DNA of 64,000 nucleotides. It comes from Rattus norvegicus (Eukaryota; Chordata; Mammalia; Rodentia; Muridae). The DNA lies in assembly GCF_036323735.1 (NCBI RefSeq), contig NC_086028.1, forward strand, positions 41,253,501 to 41,317,500. Direction: 5' to 3'. The translations under genes were made by a program, and so were the position numbers. Shown here in pieces: positions 48,479 to 58,531 of the stretch (position 1 is the first letter of the stretch; every line of letters starts with the position of its first letter). The notes under the pieces are model-generated. The model saw only the letters and a list, made by a program, of their open reading frames with translations, made no database searches and was not told the DNA's origin.

Positions 48479-48480
48479 TG
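48390..48480. repeat. (TC)n(TG)n(CG)n compound microsatellite
   Basis: TC to about 48441 with one TG break, TG to about 48468, then CGCGCGCGCATGCA. The last 40 bases are strictly alternating purine-pyrimidine. Confidence 0.96.
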
Positions 48481-48494
48481 CACTCTCATGCATT

Positions 48495-48745
48495 CCAGAA
48501 GTCAGCCTCTAGTTGTGTTCCTCAGGAGCTGTCCAATTTGCCTGTTTTCTTTGAGGCAGGGTCTCAAAGAAAAGATAAAGAACTTGCTAATGCAGGCTGG
48601 ATTAGCTGGCCTGCAAACTCCAAAGATCCACCATGCCTGGTTTCCCAACACTTGGATTACAAACACGTACACCAATCCTGTCCAGCTTTTTACATGGATC
48701 CTAGCAACTATAAGCACATTGCCAACTGAGCTGTTTTCCCAGTCT
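48495..48745 (-). mobile_element. B4-like composite SINE
   Basis: On +: TTTGAGGCAGGGTCTCAAAG, CTGGATTAGCTGGCCTGCAA, CAACACTTGGATTACAAACA, then GCCAACTGAGCTGTTTTCCC at the head end. Same family and order as 10285-10620. Confidence 0.7.
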
Positions 48746-49540
48746 GCCTACTTTAGTTTGCTGTTAATGTGATTTCACCTTGGTCATCCTTGCCTTGGCC
48801 TTTTGGTGCTGGATATAGGCTCATCTCCACTCACCTGATCATCTGAAGAGAGAAATGTCAAATAGACACACTCTTCCCCATACAGGTTTCTTACGCTGGC
48901 ATCCTTGTGATACCCTGTGTGATAGCCCAGTGAGGACTTACTTGGCCCTTGGCCCATACACTCTTTCTCCTCCTCGGCATTTGGGAAGTTGGCTCTGCTG
49001 TTGGAGGGAGACATTTTAAGAGAGGTTTCCATGGAAACTCAAACTTTCTCTCCAGCTGCTCATGCAGTTTATCCCTATATTTTTAAATGCACATTTCTTT
49101 TTGATCAGCTTTTGGAATCTTGCTCTCCTTGGGATAACTAGCACAGAATGTCTAGGAATATAGCATTCCTCACTCTCTAGTGAATAGTGTGCTCCTTGCG
49201 TTTCCATGGCTGAGAGTGAAAAGCATCAAAGCTATGCTGGAGTAATGAATTATTTTGCAGATTCCTCCCCACTGGTCTTTTCAAGTAATCAGCCTTCCAT
49301 TCCCAGGTGGCCTTTAACAACACCGATGGGACATCAGGAATCTTAAGAATGTACTTTTCAACCTGTTTGCTGCCAAACAGAGCCTTTCCTCATGGCTCTA
49401 ACTTCTTTTTCTTCATCACCATAAAATCCAAGGCCACCTGTACTCTCTTTCTAACCCCGACAAGTTCAAGTCTTAGTCCAATGTTAGTATGTCTCTTTAG
49501 TCCTCCTACTTCATATATACATATTATTTTTTGTACTTTG
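48746..49540. other. Unique intergenic DNA
   Basis: No feature recognised. Confidence 0.4.
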
Positions 49541-49605
49541 ACTTGAACCCAGGGCCTTACACAACATAGTCCAGTACTCTACCACTGAGCTATACTTCCA
49601 GTTCT
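49541..49605 (-). mobile_element. ID-type SINE head
   Basis: On +: TTGAACCCAGGGCCTTACAC then ACTCTACCACTGAGCTATAC, the inverted B and A boxes of an ID/tRNA-derived SINE. Only about 60 bases remain, without a clear tail. Confidence 0.75.
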
Positions 49606-50149
49606 CAGATCCATCCCTAACATAGTGTCAGTAGCACTAGTCAAAGTCAACCATTCCAGGCCACCTGAACTGTGTGCGTTATCCTCTTTATCGTGCTTCT
49701 TGCAATAATAATGAGATCATTATCTTGACACTTATACATTTATTGCCCATCTCCCTTTTAAAAATACAAACTCCCTAAGGAATTATGTCTTTTTTAACTT
49801 CTTCATCTCTTACATCTACTGGTGTTTGTCTAAAAAATTAAAAATTAAGTGGTTCTGTTAAGGAAATGGCAATATTTGGGCTCAGGAATGAGGAGGAATG
49901 AAATAGTGAAATGGGCTCAGCTTTGTGCATTTGTGGAGTGGAACCTAATTTTTTCCACAAAGACAAGTGCTCTGAAATGCTGGGAAAATAAATCTGCACT
50001 GGTTGTTTGATAGGATGTAGATCAAAGCAGAGGCTTCCTGTGAGGACAACACAACCTTCAGTGTCTTCTTTACAGCTGAGTAAAAAATACCCAGGACCAT
50101 CAACATGGGCCTGAGGCCTCAATAGATAAGAAGAGACATGGGATTTTTA
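49606..50149. other. Unique intergenic DNA
   Basis: No feature recognised. Confidence 0.4.
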
Positions 50150-50515
50150 GTTAATTTTCAGTTGCTGTGATGAAACACCATGACCAAGGCAACTTAGAGA
50201 AAAAAGATTGTTTTGGTTTGTGACTTCAGGGCCTTAGAGTCCATCATGTCTGGGAGACAAGGCAGCAAAATCTAGGCATGATAACAGGAGCAGGAAGCTA
50301 AGAGCTTACATTTGGAACCATAAGCATGAAGCAGAGAAAGGAATTTGGAAGTGACAAGGCCTTTAGCTCTTAAATCCCACCCTCAGGGACATACTTCCTC
50401 CAATAAGGCCACACCTCTTAATCCTTTCCAGGACAGTTCCTGAAACTGGGGACCAAGTGTTTAAACACATGGACCTATGGAAACCATTCTCATTTAATCC
50501 ACCACAGGTGTCATC
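50150..50515 (-). mobile_element. Dispersed rodent MaLR-like repeat
   Basis: TTCAGTTGCTGTGATGAAAC, ACCATGACCAAGGCAACTTA, CATACTTCCTCCAATAAGGC, CACACCTCTTAATCC and CACATGGACCTATGGAAACC are landmarks of MaLR-type LTRs in antisense. Compare 53330-53745. Confidence 0.6.
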
Positions 50516-50799
50516 AACTGAAGACCGACTATTCAGATGTCTGAGACTGTCAGGCATTTCTCATTCCAAATACAGAAGAACGGAAACTCTGAGTCCTCAC
50601 CAAGACCTAGAGTGGCTTGCTCCTGCGCATGTCTCTGGCTATCTGGCCTGTTACTCCCTCTTCCTCCTTGCTAGTACCATGTACCTGTCTCAGAGACTTC
50701 ACCCAAGACCCCTTGCCTTTATGGGATATTCAATCTCGCATTCTTGACCTGGTAAAAAGACAACACAAACCCCATTTGTCTCCATTTATGGACCAGGCA
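50516..50799. other. Unique interval
   Basis: No feature recognised. Its last bases carry the left half of the LTR flank CAGGCA. Confidence 0.4.
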
Positions 50800-51279
50800 T
50801 GATTTCAAAAGGAGGGCTATAGGCAATAGCTCCAGGAATAGACCATAGGCCCCAGAACCTAGGCTATAAGACACCTGCTCCAGGAACAGACCATAAATTC
50901 CAGAAAAAAAAAATCATATAATCCCCCCAACCCCCTAAGAACAACCTAGGGATAACCACAAAAATGGGAAAATATCTTCTCTCAAAATGTGCCATCTGCG
51001 CTGGGCAGCCCTGTCTCATCCTATGATTAAACACTCATGACATAGGCATTACAACCGCAGACCACCTATCACCCCTAGCACCCACCAATGAAATTTTAGA
51101 TTAGCTAATCCTTCTAGAGAGTTCCCCTGGTTTCCTATAAGAAACAGTGCCTTTGTCTGGGGTCGCCATTTTGGAAAATGGTTGACCCCCCAACATGCTT
51201 AATGTTTCTGCAGAATAAATGCTCCTTGTCTTTGCATACTATCTGAGTCTTTCTTCAGTGATTTTTTTGGACTCTTACA
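50800..51279 (+). mobile_element. Solo LTR
   Basis: A 480-bp block starting TGATTTCAAAAGGAGG and ending GACTCTTACA. Near-repeats CCAGAACCTAGGCTATAAG and related 'CTCCAGGAATAGACCATA' words occur early, as in U3 repeats. Later come a TATAAG-like box near 51145 and AATAAA at 51214-51219, about 60 bases before the end. The flanks CAGGCA and CAGGCC look like an imperfect 6-bp target duplication. No internal retroviral region is attached. Family not identified. Confidence 0.65.
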
Positions 51280-51285
51280 CAGGCC

Positions 51286-52344
51286 CACACACTCCTCTTT
51301 CCAGGCACACCTTGAACTCTTGACATCATAATAGGTGAGCATCATCACTATAACTTTTGTGTTCAGTTAGTGCCTGCTGGTCTCACTAGAGGAGTTGGGG
51401 CTAAGAAAGCCATATCTATTGTCTAGTGTAGCTCCTGACCTGTAGTACTGTGCCTGAGATGCAGTGGATTAAAACCTCCAATACAGTGGGTTTCTATTTC
51501 ATGGGGTTTATTCAAGAATTTCCCAGAATGAAGGAGTTTGTGATATGGAACATAAGGCAGTCAGGAACTCTTCTATAAAGTCTTAATAGGATGACTCCCT
51601 CACAGGACCAGACAAGAATTAAACCATTCATCCCTCAAAAGCATTAATTGATTAGATAAACAGTGGAGTGTGCCACTCCCACTCTTGTGGCTATACTTCT
51701 GTACCGCTGTCCTCTTGTCAGTTCTTGTCCTTCATGACCTCTAACACGCTATTCACATACTGCAGTGTGCGCACTCTCTCTTCATTCCAACTAACCACCA
51801 GAATACCACAGCTAGGTCCCCAGCAATGCTTAGGAAAAGGGGGAAAGCAAGCATCGTTCCTAAGGTTGTTAGAAATCAGGTGTCTCTGAGCCAAGCTGGG
51901 CCCAGATCTGTGTAGAACCTTCCAGTGATTCCCTCAAAAAGCTTTGCCATCAGCATTCTAGGAAGAACTATAGATTCCTGTGGGGCCCAAGGCAGAAACC
52001 TGAGCTCCAAGAAAACAAAGAATCCGTTCTTATGCAAATCAGTCAGTACTGAAAAGAGGGGAAAGGAACAGCAAGCAAACAGCCAGTCTGGTGGCACCTG
52101 GCTCTAAAATAGTTTCCTCTCTCAGTTTTAAAAGGTGTCAGCTCATTCAAAACAAAGGTCTCTAATCACCCAGAAAGTGTTTTTCACTCCACTGATTTCA
52201 CTTTCTATCTAGGCAGCTTCCAATGGTGCGATTGTGCTTTCAGAGAAAAGCATCCAGGAGACCCTGCATTCTTTCCTTTACTTCACGAGAAATTTCCACC
52301 TTTTCTGCCAAATAACAAATGGGCCATCAGGCCATCATGCTCCG
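51286..52344. other. Unique intergenic DNA
   Basis: No feature recognised. Confidence 0.4.
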
Positions 52345-52450
52345 GCTTATTCATGCAGCACTGATTGTTTGCCCTGCACCTTGCTGAGCACAGGGGGATA
52401 AAGGCTGGAGCAGATACAGAGAGGCCAATCTCAGTGGAGTAGGCAATTCC
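52345..52450. mobile_element. Possible ancient L2/MIR-type repeat
   Basis: GGCTTATTCATGCAGCACTG, CCTGCACCTTGCTGAGCACA and GGGGGATAAAGGCTGGAGCA resemble the same ancient repeat as 47860-48000. Confidence 0.4.
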
Positions 52451-52491
52451 AAGGAACATTTAAATACATACATTGTAGAACTAGAGTTTTA

Positions 52492-52595
52492 ATAAGGAAG
52501 GAGAGGGGGAGGGGGATGTTTGCCCGGATACCGGGAAAGGGAATAACACTCGAAATGTATATAAGAAATACTCAAGTTAATAAAAAAAAAAAAAA
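52492..52595 (+). mobile_element. Young L1 3' end stub (severely 5'-truncated)
   Basis: About 104 bp identical in order to the end of the young L1s: the polypurine tract, GATGTTTGCCCGGATACCGG, AATGTATATAAGAAATACTC, AATAAA and a 14-base A tail. It shares CGGATACCGG with L1-B; L1-A has CGGAAACCGG. No convincing target duplication found. Confidence 0.9.
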
Positions 52596-52605
52596 GGTTA
52601 CTCAT

Positions 52606-53094
52606 TGTCAGAGTCCGGATGTGCAGGGCCGGACATGCCTGAGGGAGAGCCAGAGATAGGACTTGCCGGACCAGCTACCAGCCCCAAGGACACTGACCAT
52701 CCGTAGCCACCCCCTCCCCTTCCTTCACTCCCCAGAAGAGAGTCATCCCCCTGAGTGAGATGAGCCACCCTACCCGCGCTGCTGAGCTGCTAGATAGCAC
52801 GTACTCCTTGCTGATGTAATTTCGCGCCGAAAGTAACTGTGCACCATTTGAAATGACCAATCATGTGTAACCGCGCGGATGCCCCTAACCTCCCCTATAT
52901 AAACCCCCCAGTTTGGAAGCTCTGTCTCCTATGTGAGATACATATCGACCCGGGATCCCGCTAATAGGGATCTCGTTAATAAAAGCTACCTCTTGCTGTT
53001 ACATCAAGACCGGCTACTCGATTCCTGGGGGCACCCCACCCCGCGATTGGAGCGAGAGACGTGGCTCCCCGTTTAGGGGTACGCTCTTTCAACA
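52606..53094 (+). mobile_element. Solo LTR beside L1 stub
   Basis: A 489-bp block from TGTCAGAGTCCGG to CTCTTTCAACA. CCCTATATAAACC gives a TATA box at 52896-52903 and AATAAA lies at 52978-52983, about 80 bases downstream: a compact U3-R-U5 layout. The region is GC-rich and well preserved, so likely young. It begins 10 bases after the L1 A tail. The flanks (ACTCAT / TACGCT) do not form a clean duplication. No internal retroviral sequence is present. Class not assigned. Confidence 0.75.
52896..52903 (+). promoter_or_regulatory. TATA box of solo LTR
   Basis: TATATAAA in GC-rich U3-like sequence, with AATAAA 75 bases downstream. Confidence 0.65.
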
Positions 53095-53109
53095 TACGCT
53101 CACACTTGT

Positions 53110-53111
<2 letters not shown>

Positions 53112-53149
<38 letters not shown>
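53112..53149. repeat. (CA)n microsatellite
   Basis: About 19 uninterrupted CA units. Confidence 0.97.
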
Positions 53150-53150
<1 letters not shown>

Positions 53151-53329
53151 ACATACATACACAGTTGATTCGGTAGTTTGAGTTTATCTCTAGTATCTGC
53201 TTACTCTTGGGGAATGAAGATTAGCAAAATGGACCCTGAACTTTATAGACCAGTTGAAGGTTGATCAGGGGATTCAATGTACCTGCTACTTTCTTTCTTC
53301 AGTTACTAAATGTCTATAATTTACTATTG

Positions 53330-53497
53330 TCTATCAGTGACTATTCTACTGCCGTGAAGAAACAGCAAGACTGACAAAAGAAAGCATTTATTTGGGAGCT
53401 TGCTTATAGTCTAATAGGGTTAATCCATGATTGTCATGATGGGAAGATGACAGGAATGATGCTGGAGCAATAGCTGACTATTTCATATCCTGATCCC

Positions 53498-53556
<59 letters not shown>

Positions 53557-53745
53557 CAGAGAGACACGGAGATGGTAAGACAGAGACTGGATGTGGTGTG
53601 GGCTTTTAAAATCTCAAAGTCCACCCCCAGTGACATACCTCCTCCAAGGCCACCCTTTTTAGTTCTTCCCAAACAATTGCACTAAGAGGCATCAAGAATT
53701 CACGTACATGTATGTGAATCTAGGGGGCCATTCTCTCTCAAACGA
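53330..53745 (-). mobile_element. Dispersed rodent MaLR-like repeat with internal GA array
   Basis: TACTGCCGTGAAGAAACAGC at the start, AAAGCATTTATTTGGGAGCT, ACATACCTCCTCCAAGGCCA, then CTAGGGGGCCATTCTCTCTC at the end: antisense MaLR-type order. A (GA)n microsatellite at 53500-53550 (with GACAGA to about 53565) lies where these LTRs carry a TC-rich segment on their own strand. Confidence 0.6.
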
Positions 53746-53788
53746 CTACACTAAAAATCTATTGACGATTCTTAAGAAGTTAAGGAGG

Positions 53789-53985
53789 ATGGAGCTGGAG
53801 AGATGGCTCAGTGTTTCAGAATGCTTGCTTGTGGGGGATCTGAATTTGGTTCCTATCAGACATTCACGACTGTCTATAACTTTACCTTCAAGTATGAGTA
53901 CCTGCTTCTGGTGTCCATAGATACTGAAACACATGTACATATATAGACACATATACAGAAATACAAATAAAATTAATATATTTTT
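53789..53985 (+). mobile_element. B2/B3 SINE
   Basis: GGAGCTGGAGAGATGGCTCA, GATCTGAATTTGGTTCCTAT, CTGCTTCTGGTGTCCATAGA, then AATACAAATAAAATTAATAT as the tail. Confidence 0.8.
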
Positions 53986-54290
53986 AAAAAAGGAAGTGGA
54001 TGAAATAAGTACCATTGCTCCTTTTGCAGATTTAGACATCCTCAGAGTGGAAGGGATTCCAAAATTTAAACATGTTATCTCAGGCTAAAACACCCTCTAG
54101 CACTGTCTGGTCCCATACAGCAGCCACATAGGCTGATAAACACTTGAAACAAAGTCCAAACTCAAGTTCCTCTAAGCTAAAAAAACAAAAACAAAACAAA
54201 CAAAAGAAAAACACTCGGAATTATAAAGTTACTACTAGGAAGAAATGAACTCTAATCTTCTTCAAGCACTAACAGATTACACACAAATTA
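53986..54290. other. Unique interval
   Basis: A-rich (AAAC)n-like patch near 54180-54212. No gene seen. Confidence 0.4.
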
Positions 54291-54367
54291 CAGATTTAAC
54301 ATATGGAACATAATGGGCTAAAACTATTACCAAGACAAAGTTTACCTATTTTTAATGCAGTCACAAG
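54291..54367 (+). repeat. 77-bp direct repeat, copy 1
   Basis: Matches 54740-54816 with about five substitutions and no gap. Includes ACCTATTTTTAATGCAGTCA in both copies. Confidence 0.9.
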
Positions 54368-54739
54368 GCATTCAAAATTGTTCATTTGGCTTAGATTCTA
54401 TTTCCTTTGGGCAATGCTGTTCTATGAAATTCCTATTAGCAACACCATGGTCTTCTTGAATTACTTTTGCCAAGAGGCTGTCCATTGGCTCTTCAGAAAT
54501 TCTGCTAGAAATCTGTTCAAGAGCTTAGGCTATGTGGAAGTGGCTCTGCTTGCTTACCCACAGTCTTTCTTTGTGGGCATTTGACTCACTGAGAGTTACG
54601 GTTTTCCCGGATGTTCTGGCATCAATGAGTGACTTCAACCACCTTTTCACTTTTACACATCTTTCACCACTTATACACACATATGTGCATACAACATGCA
54701 CTATGTACAATATGCAATATATACAATATATACTATACA
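54368..54739. other. Spacer between the two 77-bp repeats
   Basis: Its right end is CA/TA-rich (about 54660-54740). No gene recognised. Confidence 0.4.
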
Positions 54740-54816
54740 CAGATTCAACATATGAAACATAATGGGTTAAAGCTATTACCAAGACAAATTTTACCTATTT
54801 TTAATGCAGTCACAAG
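54740..54816 (+). repeat. 77-bp direct repeat, copy 2
   Basis: Second copy, 449 bp downstream of the first, same orientation. Not attributable to a family I recognise. Confidence 0.9.
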
Positions 54817-55144
54817 ACACACCCAAACATAGATTTGCACCTCTCACTGCAGGAAAAACAGCATGGTAGAAAGTTCTTTAGTTGAGGAGTCAGTAGTAAG
54901 TTTGTGTCCCATGTTTTTACCAATGTACAGCCTTGGGTAAGGAATGTCACCTCTTATCTTAAAAATGCATAAGGGGGTGGCAATTCTTCAAGTTGAACCT
55001 CTCTCTGCTGCCCAGCATTCCTCTTTTTGGCCAATAGAAAGCTCTTTTAAATCATGTCAAGAAAGGTCAGTTGGCCTTGGAAGTCGGTCACAGAGCCTAT
55101 TTCACTGATGGGAGCAATTCTCAGTAAAGGCAAGTGTATCACAT
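54817..55144. other. 5' flank of L1-B
   Basis: Unique sequence up to the L1-B target duplication. Confidence 0.45.
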
Positions 55145-55159
55145 AAAGAGTCACTAGGG
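55145..55159. repeat. Target-site duplication of L1-B, left copy
   Basis: AAAGAGTCACTAGGG, repeated exactly at 63105-63119. On the opposite strand the nick would lie at TTT/A, typical of L1 endonuclease. Confidence 0.95.
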
Positions 55160-56081
55160 GGTCTTCCTGGTTGCTGCCGCTGCAGAGAGCCCATGGGCAG
55201 CACCCCACGAGCGAACTTGAGCCTCGGGACCACAGGTAAGACCAACTTTTCTGCTGCAAGAAAGCTGCCTGGTGAGCTTGGGACACATGGAAGCAGAATT
55301 CCTCTAGGACCGGGCACATTCTGTGTTTACCGGAAGTCCCACACCCACGGATCCCGGCCCGCAGCAGCTCTCTGCTCCCAGACCCTGTGAGAGAGAGACC
55401 CAACCGCCTGGTCAGGTGGGCACTCCTGAGGCTGCAGAGCGGAAGAGACCACCAACACTGCTCACCCCTGCCCACATCCCTGGCCCAAGAGGAAACCGCA
55501 TAAGGCCTCTGGGCTCCCGTGGGGGAGGGCCCAGGAGCGGTAGGACCCCTGCCAGAGACACCGCCGGACCCTGAAGGAAACAGACCGGATAAAGAGTTCT
55601 CTGCACCCAAATCCCATGGGAGGGAGAGCTAAACCTTCAGAGAGGCAGACAAGCCTGGGAAACCAGAAGAGACTGATCTCTGTACATACATCTCAGACGC
55701 CAGAGGAAAACACCAAAGGCCATCTGGAACCCTGGTGCACTGAAGCTCCCGGAAGAGGCGGCACAGGTATTCCTGGTTGCTGCCGCCGCAGGGAGCCCGT
55801 GGGCAGCACCCCACGAGCGAACTTGAGCCTCGGGACCACAGGTAAGACCAAATTTTCTGCTGCAAGAAAGCTGCCTGGTGAACTCAAGACACAGGCCCAC
55901 AGGAACAGCTGAAGACCTGTAGAGAGGAAAAACTACACGCCCGAAAGCAGAACACTCTGTCCCCATAACAGGCTGAAAGAAAACAGGAAAACAGGTCTAC
56001 AGCACTCCTGTCACACAGGCTTATAGGACAGTCTAGCCACTGTCAGAAATAGCAGAACAAAGTAACACTAGAGATAATCTG
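55160..56081 (+). promoter_or_regulatory. L1-B 5'UTR with a partial tandem unit
   Basis: The first roughly 120 bases (GGTCTTCCTGGTTGCTGCCG onward) recur about 605 bases downstream, from 55765, just before ORF1. This suggests a leader built of tandem units of about 0.6 kb, the outermost one truncated. The shared segment includes GCGAACTTGAGCCTCGGGAC. GC-rich; presumed internal promoter. Confidence 0.75.
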
Positions 56082-57086
56082 ATGGCGAGAGGCAAGCGCA
56101 GGAACCCAAGCAACAGAAACCAAGACTACATGGCACCATCAGAGCCCAATTCTCCCATCAAAACAAACATGGAATATCCAAACACACCAAAAAAGCAAGA
56201 TCTAGTTTCAAAATCATATTTGATCATGATGCTGGAGGACTTCAAGAAAGACGTGAAGAACTCCCTTAGAGAACAAGTAGAAGCCTACAGAGAGGAATCG
56301 CAAAAATCCCTGAAAGAATTCCAGGAAATCATAAATAAACAAGGAGAAGCCCATAGAGAGGAGTCACAAAAATCCCTGAAAGAATTCCAGGAAAACACAA
56401 TCAAACAGTTGGAGGAATTAAAAATGGAAATAGAAGCAATCAAGAAAGAACACATGGAAACAACCCTGGATATAGAAAACCAAAAGAAGAGACAAGGAGC
56501 TGTAGATACAAGCTTCACCAACAGAATACAAGAGATGGAAGAGAGAATCTCAGGAGCAGAAGATTCCATAGAAATCATTGACTCAACTGTCAAAGATAAT
56601 GTAAAGCGGAAAAAGCTACTGGTCCAAAACATACAGGAAATCCAGGACTCAATGAGAAGATCAAACCTAAGGATAATAGGTATAGAAGAGAGTGAAGACT
56701 CCCAGCTCAAAGGACCAGTAAATATCTTCAACAAAATCATAGAAGAAAACTTCCCTAACCTAAAGAAAGAGATACCCATAAACATACAAGAAGCCTACAG
56801 AACTTCAAATAGATTGGACCAGAAAAGAAACTCCTCCCATCACATAATAGTCAAAACAGCAAATGTACAAAACAAAGAAAGAATATTAAAAGCAGTAAGG
56901 GGAAACCTTCAGAGAGGCAGACACGCCTGGGAAACCAGAAGAGACTGCACTCTGCACATATTACTGATTCCAGAGGAAAACACCAAACGCCATCTGGAAC
57001 CCTGGTGCACTGAAGCTCCCGGAAACGGCGGCGCAGATCTTCCTGGTTGCTGCCGAAGCAGAGAGCTCGTGGGCAGCACCCCGTGA
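56082..57086 (+). pseudogene. L1-B ORF1 copy 1, chimeric and C-terminally truncated
   Basis: Residues 1-273 are L1 ORF1: basic N-terminus, coiled coil and most of the RRM-like domain. At 56901 the sequence jumps to 5'UTR, and the frame reads through about 61 leader-encoded residues before stopping. The C-terminal RNA-binding domain is lost, so normal ORF1p activity is not expected. The coiled coil has two 22-residue units (EAYREESQKSLKEFQ and EAHREESQKSLKEFQ), one more than L1-A. Confidence 0.9.
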
Positions 57087-57351
57087 GCAAACTTGAGCCT
57101 TGGGACCACAGGTAAGACCAACTTTTCTGTTGCAAGTGACCTGCCTGGTGAACTCAAGACACAGGCCCACAGGAACAGCTGAAGACCTGTAGAGAGGAAA
57201 AACTACACGCCCGAAAGCAGAACACTCTGTCCCCATAACAGGCTGAAAGAAAACAGGAAAACAGGTCTACAGCACTCCTGTCACACAGGCTTATAGGACA
57301 GTCTAGCCACTGTCAGAAATAGCAGAACAAAGTAACACTAGAGATAATCTG
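56901..57351 (+). other. Internal second 5'UTR segment of L1-B
   Basis: Starts at AAACCTTCAGAGAGGCAGAC, equivalent to 55631, and runs to the second ORF1 start. Between about 56903 and 57150 it differs from the first copy at roughly one base in ten. From about 57151 it becomes identical by eye. Confidence 0.9.
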
Positions 57352-58472
57352 ATGGCGAGAGGCAAGCGCAGGAACCCAAGCAACAGAAACCAAGACTACA
57401 TGGCACCATCAGAGCCCAATTCTCCCATCAAAACAAACATGGAATATCCAAACACACCAAAAAAGCAAGATCTAGTTTCAAAATCATATTTGATCATGAT
57501 GCTGGAGGACTTCAAGAAAGACGTGAAGAACTCCCTTAGAGAACAAGTAGAAGCCTACAGAGAGGAATCGCAAAAATCCCTGAAAGAATTCCAGGAAATC
57601 ATAAATAAACAAGGAGAAGCCCATAGAGAGGAGTCACAAAAATCCCTGAAAGAATTCCAGGAAAACACAATCAAACAGTTGGAGGAATTAAAAATGGAAA
57701 TAGAAGCAATCAAGAAAGAACACATGGAAACAACCCTGGATATAGAAAACCAAAAGAAGAGACAAGGAGCTGTAGATACAAGCTTCACCAACAGAATACA
57801 AGAGATGGAAGAGAGAATCTCAGGAGCAGAAGATTCCATAGAAATCATTGACTCAACTGTCAAAGATAATGTAAAGCGGAAAAGCTACTGGTCTAAAACA
57901 TACAGGAAATCCAGGACTCAATGAGAAGATCAAACCTAAGGATAATAGGTATAGAAGAGAGTGAAGACTCCCAGGTCAAAGGACCAGTAAATATCTTCAA
58001 CAAAATCATAGAAGAAAACTTCCCTAACCTAAAGAAAGAGATACCCATAGGCATACAAGAAGCCTACAGAACTCCAAATAGATTGGACCAGAAAAGAAAC
58101 ACCTCCCGTCACATAATAGTCAAAACACCAAACGCACAAAATAAAGAAAGAATATTAAAAGCAGTAAGGGAAAAAGGTCAAGTAACATATAAAGGGAGAC
58201 CTATCAGAATCACACCAGACTTCTCGCCAGAAACTATGAAGGCCAGAAGATCCTGGACTGATGTCATACAGACCCTAAGAGAACACAAATGCCAGTCCAG
58301 GTTACTGTATCCTGGAAAACTCTCAATTAACATAGATGGAGAAACCAAGATATTCCATGACAAAACCAAATTTACACAATATCTTTCTACAAATCCAGCA
58401 CTACAAAGGATAATAAATGGTAAAGCCCAACATAAGGAGGCAAGCTATACCCTAGAAGAAGCAAGAAACTAA
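57352..58472 (+). pseudogene. L1-B ORF1 copy 2, frameshifted
   Basis: This copy lies at the normal distance before ORF2 and would have been the functional ORF1. An A run at 57880-57883 has four A where copy 1 has five (56610-56614), so the frame shifts after about codon 177. The reading continues in another frame at 57921-58472, which carries the RRM-like and C-terminal domains to the normal stop. No other lesion is obvious. Copy 1 and copy 2 start codons are exactly 1270 bp apart. Confidence 0.93.
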
Positions 58473-58531
58473 TCGTCTTGGCAACAAAACAAAGAGAATG
58501 AAAGCACACAAACATAACCTCACATCCAAAT

